Part shown: positions 7,121 through 15,676 of the stretch, piece after piece
Numbering within the stretch: the stretch's first letter is position 1
Layout: the number at the start of each line of letters is the position of its first letter
Translations under genes and position numbers: made by a program
The notes under the pieces: generated by a model
The model's database searches: none
What the model was told of the DNA's origin: nothing
What the model saw: the letters and a program-made list of their open reading frames with translations, nothing else
Assembly (NCBI RefSeq): GCF_002797815.1
Contig: NZ_PGFJ01000001.1
Coordinates: 1,612,001 to 1,676,000, forward strand
Direction of reading: 5' to 3'
DNA length: 64,000 nt
DNA from: Mucilaginibacter auburnensis
GTDB taxonomy: Bacteria > Bacteroidota > Bacteroidia > Sphingobacteriales > Sphingobacteriaceae

Positions 7121-9298
7121 ATGTTAACCTTCCCGCATTATAAACAACAAGATCAAATGGACTGCGGCCCTACATGTTTGCGTATTATAGGCAAACACTA
7201 CGGACGTGCGTTATCTATCCAAAGACTTAGAGCATTATGCTTTGTTAATAAGCGCGGTGTTAATTTATTGGCTATAAGTGAAGCGGCAGAAAAGATAGGT
7301 TTCAGAACTCAAGGTGTAAAAATTACACTTAACCTGCTTAAAGAAGCAGAACTGCCTTGCATACTTCATTGGCGGCAAAACCACTATGTTGTACTTTACA
7401 AGATTAAGGGAGATAAGTTTTACATATCTGACCCTGTACAAGGACTCATTGTATCAGACGAAGAAGCTTTCACGAAAAATTGGTTTAGCCACAGGGATTT
7501 TCAGAACGGAGTGGCTTTATTAATAAGTCCCTCACCACAGTTTTATCAACAAGAAGATGACAAAGTCAGATTATCTTGGTTTTCTATTTTTCGATATTTC
7601 TATGATTACAAGCGTTTGGTTATACAGTTACTCATTGGTTTGGGTATTGGTACCTTGCTTTCGCTCGTTACCCCTTTTTTAACACAAGCAATAGTAGATA
7701 TCGGTGTAAACACACGCAATATCAATTTTGTGTATTTAATACTAATTGCACAGGTAATGCTCTTTATAGGTAGTACCAGCGTGAATTTTATACGTTCCTG
7801 GATACTGCTTCACATAAGCACTCGTGTCAATATCTCAATACTTACAGATTTTCTGATTAAATTGATGAAACTTCCGATTAGTTATTTTGAGAGTAAAACA
7901 ACTGGTGATATTATGCAACGCATGAACGATCAACAGCGAATTGAAACATTTTTAACCGGCACAACGCTAAGCACTTTGTTCTCTCTGATAAATCTGTTTG
8001 TTTTTACTGTGATACTTGTTTACTACGATGCAGTAATTTTTACAGTATCGCTAATAAGCACAGTGGTTTATGTTGGCTGGATTGCTTTGTTTTTAAATCG
8101 TCGACGCGACCTGAATTATAAGCAGTTCGATAACTCTTCAAGTAATCAAAATAATATTGTTGAATTGGTAAGTGGTATTCAGGAAATTAAACTCAATAAC
8201 TGCGAACAACAAAAGCGCTGGGGATGGGAACATATTCAGGCTAAGTTATTTAAATACAAGGTGCAAAATCTGGCACTCAACCAATATCAGCAAGGGGGTA
8301 CTTTGTTTATAAACCAGGCAAAAAATATAATTATTACTTTTCTTAGTGTTAAAGCAGTTGTAAATGGTGAGATAACGTTGGGAGGAATGATGGCTATTCA
8401 ATACATTGTTGGGCAGGTAAGTAATCCTATTGACCAACTTCTCGGATTTGTTCAATCATACCAGGATGCAAAGATTAGTTTGGAAAGGCTAAACGATGTG
8501 CATGAGTTGGAGGATGAAGAATCTGTAGATAAAGAATGGATATATAATCTTCCTGAAATTAAAACTATCGCAATTAAAAATCTGGATTTCAGATACCCGG
8601 GCGCAGGAAACGATTTAGTGTTAGAAAACATAAATTTAATAATTCCACATGGGAAAACTACAGCTATTGTAGGAATGAGTGGTAGTGGAAAAACTACATT
8701 GCTAAAATTATTGCTACGTTTCTACGAGCCGGAAAAAGGTGATATTAAAGTGAATGAAACTCATCTTAACCAAATTAGTTTTAAGACTTGGCGTAACGCA
8801 TGCGGCACAGTAATGCAGGATGGATTTATTTTTTCTGACACCATTGAAAACAATATAGCTGTTGGTGATGAAATGCCAGATAAAGAAAAATTGGCGATGG
8901 CCATTAAGACTGCTAATCTGGATGATTATATTTCTGAGCTGCCCTTTGGTTTGCATACTAAAATAGGGTCAGGTGCGAGCGGACTTAGCCAAGGGCAGAA
9001 ACAGCGTTTATTGATAGCCAGAGCCGTGTATAAAAATCCGGATTATTTATTTTTTGACGAAGCTACTAATGCACTTGACGCTAATAATGAGCGGGTGATT
9101 ATGGACAATTTTAATGACTTCTTTTTTGGACGCACGGTTGTAATTGTAGCGCACAGACTAAGTACAGTTAGCAATGCGGATAACATTATAGTTATGGATA
9201 AAGGAAAGATTATTGAGCAGGGCACGCATCAGCAATTAGCCGCTTTGAAAGGTGAGTATTATGGTCTGGTTAAAAATCAGTTAGAATTAGGAGTATGA
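7121..9298 (+). CDS. peptidase-containing ABC exporter (C39 family, bacteriocin-type)
   Basis: 725 residues, full PCAT architecture. The N-terminal C39 peptidase domain (1-145) has catalytic Cys15 in Asp-Cys-Gly-Pro-Thr-Cys, His88 in Asn-His-Tyr-Val-Val and Asp104 in Ser-Asp-Pro. Six membrane helices lie at about 165-440. The ATPase domain has Walker A (G518-T526), the signature Leu-Ser-Gln-Gly-Gln (622-626), Walker B ending Asp646-Glu647, and an Ala-His-Arg H-loop. The start is fixed because an in-frame stop directly precedes the ATG. By family knowledge it cleaves the leader after Gly-Gly and exports the core; its substrate here is almost certainly the upstream 71-residue precursor. The 3' end overlaps the next gene by 4 bp. 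Confidence 0.95.
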   Translation: MLTFPHYKQQDQMDCGPTCLRIIGKHYGRALSIQRLRALCFVNKRGVNLLAISEAAEKIGFRTQGVKITLNLLKEAELPCILHWRQNHYVVLYKIKGDKFYISDPVQGLIVSDEEAFTKNWFSHRDFQNGVALLISPSPQFYQQEDDKVRLSWFSIFRYFYDYKRLVIQLLIGLGIGTLLSLVTPFLTQAIVDIGVNTRNINFVYLILIAQVMLFIGSTSVNFIRSWILLHISTRVNISILTDFLIKLMKLPISYFESKTTGDIMQRMNDQQRIETFLTGTTLSTLFSLINLFVFTVILVYYDAVIFTVSLISTVVYVGWIALFLNRRRDLNYKQFDNSSSNQNNIVELVSGIQEIKLNNCEQQKRWGWEHIQAKLFKYKVQNLALNQYQQGGTLFINQAKNIIITFLSVKAVVNGEITLGGMMAIQYIVGQVSNPIDQLLGFVQSYQDAKISLERLNDVHELEDEESVDKEWIYNLPEIKTIAIKNLDFRYPGAGNDLVLENINLIIPHGKTTAIVGMSGSGKTTLLKLLLRFYEPEKGDIKVNETHLNQISFKTWRNACGTVMQDGFIFSDTIENNIAVGDEMPDKEKLAMAIKTANLDDYISELPFGLHTKIGSGASGLSQGQKQRLLIARAVYKNPDYLFFDEATNALDANNERVIMDNFNDFFFGRTVVIVAHRLSTVSNADNIIVMDKGKIIEQGTHQQLAALKGEYYGLVKNQLELGV

Positions 9299-10128
9299 GT
9301 TTTGTTTGGCTTTCTCTTTCGCTCTTTTGCGCAAAAAACAATTGGAATAAATTGTTAGAAGAGGGTATAGAAGTCTTTATTAAAGATCAGAAGGCAATAA
9401 ATAACTACGCCATATCTTTTAATTTTCTAAGTGGCGAAAATATTAGGTTATCACTTCAGGCAACCAGAGAAGATGCACTTGATGTAGCTAAAGGAGCTGA
9501 CGATTTTTTTAAGAATTACTTCTCGTTGGCAAATTTTACAGTAAAAAAAATACGCTTTCCTATTGACGGCGTATTCAAGCCTATGCCAATGAATAGTATT
9601 CAATATGGGTTATATCATGGCACACCTAAAACGTTAGATGATGTTACTAATCTAACCAATTTCTCGAAAATTCTGATCAGGGCTTTAAAAGAATGTACCA
9701 TTGACGACGAGACAATAATCACGTTTGCTTTTTACTTGCAGGTAAGTTTAATTAAAATTCTGATAAAGCATGTTAAAGCCGCGGTAGACTTGATGTTTAT
9801 TACTAACCGCATGGAGAACAATGAAACAGAAATTCAAGAAGAGATTGTTCTCGATGTGGCATTATTGGACGAGATAGCGTTAGATATAATGCAAACTGAA
9901 AGATTTGATATAGAATTAGATTGGCTAAATAACTGGATAGATTTCAACGAACTTGAGCTAAAAAAAATAACTGGCCTTAATAGATCTATAGAATATTTTT
10001 ACAACAATAAGGTCAGCATTATTTCTAATTGCTTGGGTTTAAATGACAATTCCAGATTTTTGTTGAATAATGGTATTCAAAAAGCCTTACGCAAATATTT
10101 AGTACATAACCATCCTGATAATTTCTGA
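9295..10128 (+). CDS. protein resembling stand-alone SpaB_C (thiopeptide-type bacteriocin biosynthesis)
   Basis: 277 residues, translationally coupled to the exporter by an ATGA overlap. The N-terminal 75 residues (Val-Trp-Leu-Ser-Leu-Ser-Leu..., then Ala-Ile-Ser-Phe-Asn-Phe-Leu-Ser-Gly-Glu-Asn-Ile-Arg-Leu-Ser-Leu) match the pattern of the SpaB C-terminal/thiopeptide_ocin domain, where a lyase-like fold reads Phe-Ile-Arg-Tyr...His-Leu-Arg-Leu-Arg. There is no LanB glutamylation domain and no cyclase nearby, so classical lanthionine formation is not supported. It is more likely a partner or atypical modification protein. Assignment by pattern only; it may instead be a locus-specific unknown. 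Confidence 0.45.
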   Translation: MSFVWLSLSLFCAKNNWNKLLEEGIEVFIKDQKAINNYAISFNFLSGENIRLSLQATREDALDVAKGADDFFKNYFSLANFTVKKIRFPIDGVFKPMPMNSIQYGLYHGTPKTLDDVTNLTNFSKILIRALKECTIDDETIITFAFYLQVSLIKILIKHVKAAVDLMFITNRMENNETEIQEEIVLDVALLDEIALDIMQTERFDIELDWLNNWIDFNELELKKITGLNRSIEYFYNNKVSIISNCLGLNDNSRFLLNNGIQKALRKYLVHNHPDNF

Positions 10129-10159
10129 GAAGGCCATTGTTTGTCCAAATAATAGAAAC

Positions 10160-10942
10160 ATGATAATAATTGAAAGTAGCTCCAAGGATTTAAATGTGGT
10201 AAGAAAGCCTGACTTTTCCAAGATAAATTCAGACAAGCATAGTGAAGAGATACAAGAGATTATAACCAAAGTTCCGAATTGGATTATAAGATGGGGTATA
10301 ACCTTGTTGTTTATCATCGTACTAGTAGCAATATCTATTTCCGTTATAGTACGCTACCCGGATACCGTTAAGGTTAAATTAAAAATAGAAGCAGCTAATA
10401 CGGTGAAATCTGTTATTGCCGGCGAGGCTGGGTACATTTCAAGAGTTTTTATAACCACAGAACAAATAATTTCAAAAGGACAGGTCTTGGCTGAAATATA
10501 TAGCGAGACTTCCGGTAAACACAAATTTTTACTTGCTCCTTATAGTGGTAGAGTAGCCTCAGTGGCAATTATACAAAAAGGATATTTCTTAAAAGCTAAT
10601 CAGGAAGTTTTTAGAATAATGCCTAATAATGAGTTTTTGTTCGGTGTTGTTAAAGTGTCTGGAGACCAGATCAATAAAGTTAAAATAGGGCAGGACGTAG
10701 TGATGAAATTAAATAATTATCCTTTTGAGGAATATGGAGTTTTTAAAGGCAAAATAAGTTATGTGGCAGATGAGCCTTCTAATGAAGGTTTTTTTGCCGT
10801 ACAGGTAGCTTTTGAAGAACGTGGAAACTTGAAAGATCCACGTAAGCTTAAGACGTGGATGACTGGCAGCGCGGAGATAATCACGAAGGATATCACTTTA
10901 TTACGCCGCTTTTACAATCTTATGGTTAAGGAATTAAAATAA
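10160..10942 (+). CDS. HlyD-family membrane fusion protein (bacteriocin export adaptor)
   Basis: 260 residues. A cytoplasmic N-terminal stretch of about 40 residues is followed by one membrane anchor (about 42-66) and a periplasmic part with paired half-lipoyl segments (Gly-Glu-Ala-Gly-Tyr-Ile... and Leu-Ala-Pro-Tyr-Ser-Gly-Arg-Val-Ala-Ser-Val) and a beta-barrel domain. It is shorter than the usual 400-residue HlyD because the long coiled-coil hairpin is nearly missing, as in many Bacteroidota bacteriocin-locus adaptors. It would link the C39 ABC exporter to the outer envelope; no dedicated outer-membrane channel is encoded here. Starts 31 bp after the SpaB_C-like gene. Confidence 0.85.
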   Translation: MIIIESSSKDLNVVRKPDFSKINSDKHSEEIQEIITKVPNWIIRWGITLLFIIVLVAISISVIVRYPDTVKVKLKIEAANTVKSVIAGEAGYISRVFITTEQIISKGQVLAEIYSETSGKHKFLLAPYSGRVASVAIIQKGYFLKANQEVFRIMPNNEFLFGVVKVSGDQINKVKIGQDVVMKLNNYPFEEYGVFKGKISYVADEPSNEGFFAVQVAFEERGNLKDPRKLKTWMTGSAEIITKDITLLRRFYNLMVKELK

Positions 10943-10950
10943 GGTGACAA

Positions 10951-12069
10951 ATGGCCAAAAATAATTTGAAAATATCATTTTGTGTAATTTGCATGAACCG
11001 CTTACACCAATTAAAAATTACGTTGCCACAGAACATTACGGATAATGAAGATTATGAGGAGCTTGAATTTATCATACTTGACTACAATTCAGAAGATGGG
11101 ATGGAAGAATGGGTGCAGAAAAATTTCTCACACTATATTGATAATGGTCGGCTCGTGTATTACAAAACGAATGATCCCAGCTCCTGGAGCCCAAGTCATT
11201 CAAAAAATGTTGCCTTTAAATTAGCAACAGGAGATGTTTTATGTAGTATTTGGGCCGATTATTACACCGGGAAAGGATTTGCTAATTACGTAAATAAGAC
11301 TTTCCAGGATTTTGATAACATAGTTCTAACCCCAATTGACTTTTATAATACAAAAAAGAATTATAAACCGGCAGGCGATGTTTTAGGAAAAGTATGCGTA
11401 AAAAAAAGTGATTTCATCAAGGTTGAGGGCTTTGATGAGCGTATGGATAGGCATGGTTTTGAGGATTATGATTTCATAAACCGTTTGGAAATGATTGGCA
11501 TTGAGAGGAAATTGATTGAAGATTTCACTTATTTGAATTATATCAGCCATGGTGACGAAGAAAGGCACATTCTTCCAACGGATTTTAACGAAATGTATAT
11601 TAGGTATATTACTCCATCTGAATCAGAAGTTTTGTTATTATATGACGATAATCATTTTGAGCAGGGGGTGTTAATTGATAATTACACAATTAATTCAGAC
11701 AGTTATTTAAATTATGCAGCTATAAGAAATAGTTTGGAGTATACTTTAAAAGATAATGTATGGATAGCAGGAACCTGGAAAAGACACGATGATAAAATTA
11801 TAATATCATCTACCATGGGAGCCTTTGAAATGGATATAAAAAAAAATGAAAATAGTATTTACCTCACAACCAGCGATTTTACCGATAACTTTTACCACAT
11901 AATTAGTAATGATATCATTAAAGGAATATTAACATTTAAACACTTTCTTTACACCCAATTGATTATGGAGGACAACCTGAAGAATACAGCTGTTGTTGTG
12001 AACAAAGGAAAATTTGGTAAGGCAACTGTATACAAAAATTTTTCTTCGGATATAATTTACGTCAACTAA
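10951..12069 (+). CDS. family 2 glycosyltransferase, candidate peptide-modifying enzyme
   Basis: 372 residues. The N-terminal GT-A domain (5-205) has the nucleotide-sugar start Ile-Ser-Phe-Cys-Val-Ile-Cys-Met-Asn-Arg, Leu-Asp-Tyr-Asn-Ser-Glu-Asp-Gly (43-50), the metal-binding-like Trp-Ala-Asp-Tyr-Tyr (D103) and the acceptor motif Gly-Phe-Asp-Glu...Gly-Phe-Glu-Asp-Tyr-Asp (E171, D172). The C-terminal 160 residues are an unassigned beta-rich domain. Last gene of the locus, 8 bp after the adaptor gene. By analogy with SunS of the sublancin locus it could glycosylate the exported peptide on Cys, Ser or Thr; a cell-surface glycan role cannot be excluded. Confidence 0.8.
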   Translation: MAKNNLKISFCVICMNRLHQLKITLPQNITDNEDYEELEFIILDYNSEDGMEEWVQKNFSHYIDNGRLVYYKTNDPSSWSPSHSKNVAFKLATGDVLCSIWADYYTGKGFANYVNKTFQDFDNIVLTPIDFYNTKKNYKPAGDVLGKVCVKKSDFIKVEGFDERMDRHGFEDYDFINRLEMIGIERKLIEDFTYLNYISHGDEERHILPTDFNEMYIRYITPSESEVLLLYDDNHFEQGVLIDNYTINSDSYLNYAAIRNSLEYTLKDNVWIAGTWKRHDDKIIISSTMGAFEMDIKKNENSIYLTTSDFTDNFYHIISNDIIKGILTFKHFLYTQLIMEDNLKNTAVVVNKGKFGKATVYKNFSSDIIYVN

Positions 12070-12088
12070 TATGCTTTAAAATAGAGGA

Positions 12089-12104
12089 TTTGGTATATTT
12101 CGGT
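12089..12104 (+). repeat. 16-bp direct repeat, right copy
   Basis: Identical to 3503-3518 and located 19 bp after the glycosyltransferase stop, before the convergent monooxygenase gene. Marks the right edge of the AT-rich RiPP locus. Confidence 0.4.
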
Positions 12105-12110
12105 TAGTTG

Positions 12111-13232
12111 TTAAAATAACTTTGCTGTTGTATTGCGCTCACGGATTTCATCTTCAGTCTTTAAAACGAAATTTGTTTTCATATTTTGTTCAGCCATAAG
12201 TTGAACTTCTTCAATAAATGGCCGCAATTCACGTTCGTAGGCTTCAAACGCAGGTTTGTAGTCGCCATTGTATTTGTGCAAGGCGCCAGCAACGGCCGCT
12301 GCACCTTGCATGGCTAAAGATCCGCCCTGACCCGAAGCAGGCGAAGGGCAGTAGGCTGCATCACCAACTAATACAACGCGTCCCTTATGCCATTCAGGCA
12401 TTTTGATCTGGTTAAATTTGTCAAAATAAAAGCTGTCAGATTTGCTTATTTCGTCCAGAAGTTCAGACGTGCGCCAGCCTTCATTTTTGAACTGCTCCCG
12501 GATGATCTGACGTTGCTCAGTAAGGTCGCGATAGTTGTAGGGCAATTCTTCTTCGGTCATAAAAATGAAAATAACATCTGTTTTACCATTATAGGCATTC
12601 AGCATTACAGATTTGGAAGGTACACTGAAAGTTTGCATGGTGCGCTGTGGTACCAATAGTTTCGGAATAATACTGATAGAGAAATATGCGCCTAAATGAT
12701 GCGCGTAATTTTCTTCCGGACCGAACCAGATATTGCGTGTGCCTGAATGCGAACCGTCACAACCAAATATTAAATCGTATTTGTGTTGCCCGCCATTGTT
12801 GAAACGGACGTCAATGCCGGTTTCATTTTCTTCAAGGGCAATAATACGGTCGCTGAATAAAAACTCAACTTGCCCTATTAATTCGTCCAGCAAAACTTTC
12901 ACAAATTTATCGCGTTCGATCTCAATTTCTTTAGCAGAATTTTCTTCATTTCTTGGAATGACAATAACCCCTTCAGTAATGTCGTCGCTGTTTTTATATT
13001 CGATGCGGTCTACACCTAACTGATAGGATCTGAATTTCTCATACAGTCCCATTTGTTTGGCAATAGCAACGCTGGGTTCGTTCAGGTCAACTGCAGCGCC
13101 GCTGATTCTGGGTGCAGCGGCTAATTCAACTACGGTAACCTGATAGCCTATATGGTTGAGCCACCAAGCGGTAGAAAGGCCGGCAATGCTTGCGCCGGAA
13201 ACTAAAACTTTATTTGCTTTACTGATCTTCAT
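12111..13232 (-). CDS. FAD-dependent monooxygenase (UbiH/TetX-like)
   Basis: 373 residues from the ATG at 13232; a TTG 21 bp further upstream is a weaker alternative. The N-terminus has the dinucleotide-binding motif Val-Ser-Gly-Ala-Ser-Ile-Ala-Gly with the Glu that binds the FAD ribose about 20 residues later. The second FAD motif is Gly-Asp-Ala-Ala-Tyr-Cys-Pro-Ser-Pro near residue 290, followed by a Gly/Ala-rich helix, as in aromatic hydroxylases and TetX-type enzymes. Substrate unknown. The AraC regulator lies just upstream on the same strand, 35 bp away, suggesting an operon or local control. Confidence 0.85.
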   Translation of the reverse strand: MKISKANKVLVSGASIAGLSTAWWLNHIGYQVTVVELAAAPRISGAAVDLNEPSVAIAKQMGLYEKFRSYQLGVDRIEYKNSDDITEGVIVIPRNEENSAKEIEIERDKFVKVLLDELIGQVEFLFSDRIIALEENETGIDVRFNNGGQHKYDLIFGCDGSHSGTRNIWFGPEENYAHHLGAYFSISIIPKLLVPQRTMQTFSVPSKSVMLNAYNGKTDVIFIFMTEEELPYNYRDLTEQRQIIREQFKNEGWRTSELLDEISKSDSFYFDKFNQIKMPEWHKGRVVLVGDAAYCPSPASGQGGSLAMQGAAAVAGALHKYNGDYKPAFEAYERELRPFIEEVQLMAEQNMKTNFVLKTEDEIRERNTTAKLF

Positions 13233-13267
13233 ATGTGTTTTATTTTCATACAAAAATCTGTACCGCG

Positions 13268-14089
13268 CTATTCTGAGGATAGAACAATTGCGACAAAATC
13301 ACTATAGGATTCTTTTTTTCGCAGTTGGGTTTGTTTGGCAAAAGCAGCTGCGGTTAAGCCGCTGTACCGTTTGAACTCTCGGTTTAGGTGAGATTGATCG
13401 GCATAACCCAACTCATAAGCTAAAGCGGAGATGGATGTGTTAGGATAACACCACAAACGGTCTCGTGCCTGTTCGAAACGGATCAGGTTTGATATGTTTT
13501 TAACGCCGTTGCCCGAAGATGTCTTGAATTTTCGTTCCAGGGTGCGTACAGTTATATGCGCAGCGCTTGCTACCAAACGCACAGGTAAGGCACCATTTGC
13601 ACCCAGCATAGCTCGCCCCGCCTGATTTAATTGGGCGTTGTTTTTTATATTGCTTTCGTTAACTAACCAATTGCTTAAGAGGGTAATAGCCCCTTCAACC
13701 TTCGCCTCGCTAACCAGTACATTCAGTGCAGGGTGCAAGCCGGCAAGTGGGTGCGTAAGGCGTTGAACGCCACCTTTAACAGCAGGTAATTTCAATAGGT
13801 CATAAACAGCCCAGGGAAAACATTTGATGCCGATGAGTTTAATATTATGCTCTACTTGAAAATACGTTGTTTTACCGAGTAAGCCTACCAGGAAAGGTGA
13901 TGACAATGGTTCTATCGTGCCGCCGGTTAATACACTGCAGCCGCCTCCAAAGTAAAATATAATCTCGGCATGGCTATCAGGCAGTACATCAAAAGTTGCA
14001 GGGTAATTGCTAAATTCCATCTCCCGGTACCAAAAACCCTGTACGTGATTATGTAATTGGCCGATAACCGTAAATTCCTGATGATGCAT
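13268..14089 (-). CDS. AraC family transcriptional regulator
   Basis: 273 residues. The C-terminal 100 residues contain two helix-turn-helix units: Val-Arg-Thr-Leu-Glu-Arg-Lys-Phe-Lys in the first, and Ile-Ser-Ala-Leu-Ala-Tyr-Glu-Leu-Gly-Tyr-Ala-Asp-Gln-Ser-His-Leu-Asn-Arg-Glu-Phe-Lys in the second, the AraC hallmark. The N-terminal 150 residues look like the cupin-type AraC sensor with a Gly-Gly-Gly turn. It is followed on the same strand by the FAD monooxygenase, its probable target. Effector unknown. Confidence 0.9.
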   Translation of the reverse strand: MHHQEFTVIGQLHNHVQGFWYREMEFSNYPATFDVLPDSHAEIIFYFGGGCSVLTGGTIEPLSSPFLVGLLGKTTYFQVEHNIKLIGIKCFPWAVYDLLKLPAVKGGVQRLTHPLAGLHPALNVLVSEAKVEGAITLLSNWLVNESNIKNNAQLNQAGRAMLGANGALPVRLVASAAHITVRTLERKFKTSSGNGVKNISNLIRFEQARDRLWCYPNTSISALAYELGYADQSHLNREFKRYSGLTAAAFAKQTQLRKKESYSDFVAIVLSSE

Positions 14090-14286
14090 ACTTAAAGGTA
14101 AGATAATTGAATGATCTATTGTGATTGGAACCGGAGAGCAATTAAACTAAAACCTAATCAAATTTTACGAAACTATAATGTAAACGACTCAACCTAATAT
14201 TTCTATATTAATTCAATTGTAACATTTAACCAAAGCTGTATCTAACGCAGTAATTTAAAGATGAGATATTACGATGGTTTCCCTTT

Positions 14287-14766
14287 ATGACAGATTTTGA
14301 GGACATATATAACCGCTACTCGCCGCAAATATTCAGGGTGTGCCTTGGTTATACAAATGATGCAGAACAGGCAAAAGATCTTTTGCAGGAAACCTTTATA
14401 TCTGTATGGCAAAATCTGGAGAGTTTTCGAAATGAGTCGTTAATAAGCACGTGGATATTCAGAATTGCTACCAATAATTGCCTGCGGGCGCTCGAGAAAG
14501 CTAAACGTATGCCGTCTGCTGAACTGCCCTTCAACTTGACCGAAACAGTTGAAGAATCGCAGGAAGGTAAACTGGAGTTGTTATACAGGTGCATTGCCGA
14601 ATTGAAGGAAACGGAGCGCATTATCATCTCGCTGGAACTCGAAGGGTTGCCGCAGGCAGAGATTGCGGATATAGTAGGATTGAACAGTGGAAATGTTAGG
14701 GTGAAAATTCACCGCATAAAAGACAAACTAACCAAGAAATTTAAGGCATATGGACAATTTGAATAA
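14287..14766 (+). CDS. ECF RNA polymerase sigma factor
   Basis: 159 residues. Sigma region 2 is seen at residues 5-70 (Asp-Leu-Leu-Gln-Glu-Thr-Phe-Ile-Ser-Val-Trp, then Ser-Thr-Trp-Ile-Phe-Arg-Ile-Ala-Thr-Asn) and region 4 at 100-155 (Gly-Leu-Pro-Gln-Ala-Glu-Ile-Ala-Asp-Ile-Val-Gly, then Val-Arg-Val-Lys-Ile-His-Arg). There is no region 3, as expected for group 4. It overlaps the next gene by 17 bp; that gene encodes a membrane protein in the position of an anti-sigma factor. No SusC/SusD pair is nearby. Confidence 0.92.
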   Translation: MTDFEDIYNRYSPQIFRVCLGYTNDAEQAKDLLQETFISVWQNLESFRNESLISTWIFRIATNNCLRALEKAKRMPSAELPFNLTETVEESQEGKLELLYRCIAELKETERIIISLELEGLPQAEIADIVGLNSGNVRVKIHRIKDKLTKKFKAYGQFE

Positions 14767-15337
14767 TTTGGAAGCAATATGGCATTCCGCCAAAACTGAC
14801 CGACTGCCTAATGCAGAGCAGATGTTAGTAACGGTAAAGAAATTTCGATATCAAAGATTGCGCAACAAATGGTTGGTTATAGTGGCCTCATGTTTACTTG
14901 CCTGTTTAATGATAGCAGTGTTAATTTTCACCCCCTTTAAACTAAGCGTAACGTACATTGGTGGTTACCTGATTTTGGCGTCATGCATTTTGCTGGCTGC
15001 CACCAATCTTCTGTCGCTCAAACGCTTTTACAGGCTTGAAGACTGTAGTAATCTCAACTTTTTGGCTTTTCTTGAGCAAACCCGACAAAATCAGTTGTAT
15101 TACTACAAAAAAACACAAGTCATCATCATGCTATTTTCTTCTGCAGGTTTGCTTATGTATCTATATGAAGCTGCAATGCGTAGCACCGTATTGCTTATCA
15201 TTATTTATTCGCTAAGTGTAATTTATCTAATCGTGATATGGTTTTTAGTTAGGCCAAGAGCATTTAAAAAGCAGTCAGAAAAATTGAAAGCCACAACAGA
15301 GCGGTTAAAACACATCGCACGTCAACTTAACTCATAA
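14750..15337 (+). CDS. membrane protein, putative anti-sigma factor by position
   Basis: 195 residues. A cytoplasmic N-terminal segment of about 40 residues (Asn-Leu-Glu-Ala-Ile-Trp-His-Ser-Ala-Lys) is followed by four hydrophobic helices (about 45-62, 66-85, 120-138 and 143-163) and a basic, coiled-coil-like C-tail. The 17-bp overlap with the ECF sigma gene implies coupled synthesis at a fixed ratio, and the short N-terminal domain would be the sigma-binding part. No zinc-binding anti-sigma motif is seen. The role is inferred from context. Confidence 0.65.
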   Translation: MDNLNNLEAIWHSAKTDRLPNAEQMLVTVKKFRYQRLRNKWLVIVASCLLACLMIAVLIFTPFKLSVTYIGGYLILASCILLAATNLLSLKRFYRLEDCSNLNFLAFLEQTRQNQLYYYKKTQVIIMLFSSAGLLMYLYEAAMRSTVLLIIIYSLSVIYLIVIWFLVRPRAFKKQSEKLKATTERLKHIARQLNS

Positions 15338-15347
15338 AAACAAAAAC

Positions 15348-15560
15348 ATGAAAAATCTAAAAGAACAAAAAACAACTGTAATTATTCTTGTTATTGGCTT
15401 GCTAATAGTGTCATTAACACCTATCGTTAATCGGTATTTTCACCTAGCAGACGCATTTACCGGTTTTTTGACCGGTATTGGATTGATGATAGAATGTATC
15501 GCGCTGATAAAAATGCAGCAGATCAAGAAACAAAATGCTTGCGGTATTTTGAAAAGGTAA
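15348..15560 (+). CDS. small two-helix membrane protein
   Basis: 70 residues: basic N-terminus, a hydrophobic helix at about 10-26, a second at about 38-54, and a basic C-terminus. It follows the putative anti-sigma gene by 10 bp on the same strand, so it probably belongs to the same ECF operon. No family recognised. Confidence 0.55.
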   Translation: MKNLKEQKTTVIILVIGLLIVSLTPIVNRYFHLADAFTGFLTGIGLMIECIALIKMQQIKKQNACGILKR

Positions 15561-15676
15561 TAGCTACCTGGTGGTTGAATAAAAGATTAGCTTTCTATGC
15601 GGTTATTGATAAAGAAAATTGGCAGATAAGAGTTTTTTTTTCATCTTTGCACCGCTGCAAGAAAAATTGTAGCGAT

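Noticed and set aside
4074..12069. Classical lanthipeptide locus
   Set aside because: No LanB/LanM dehydratase and no LanC cyclase; disulfide machinery is present instead.
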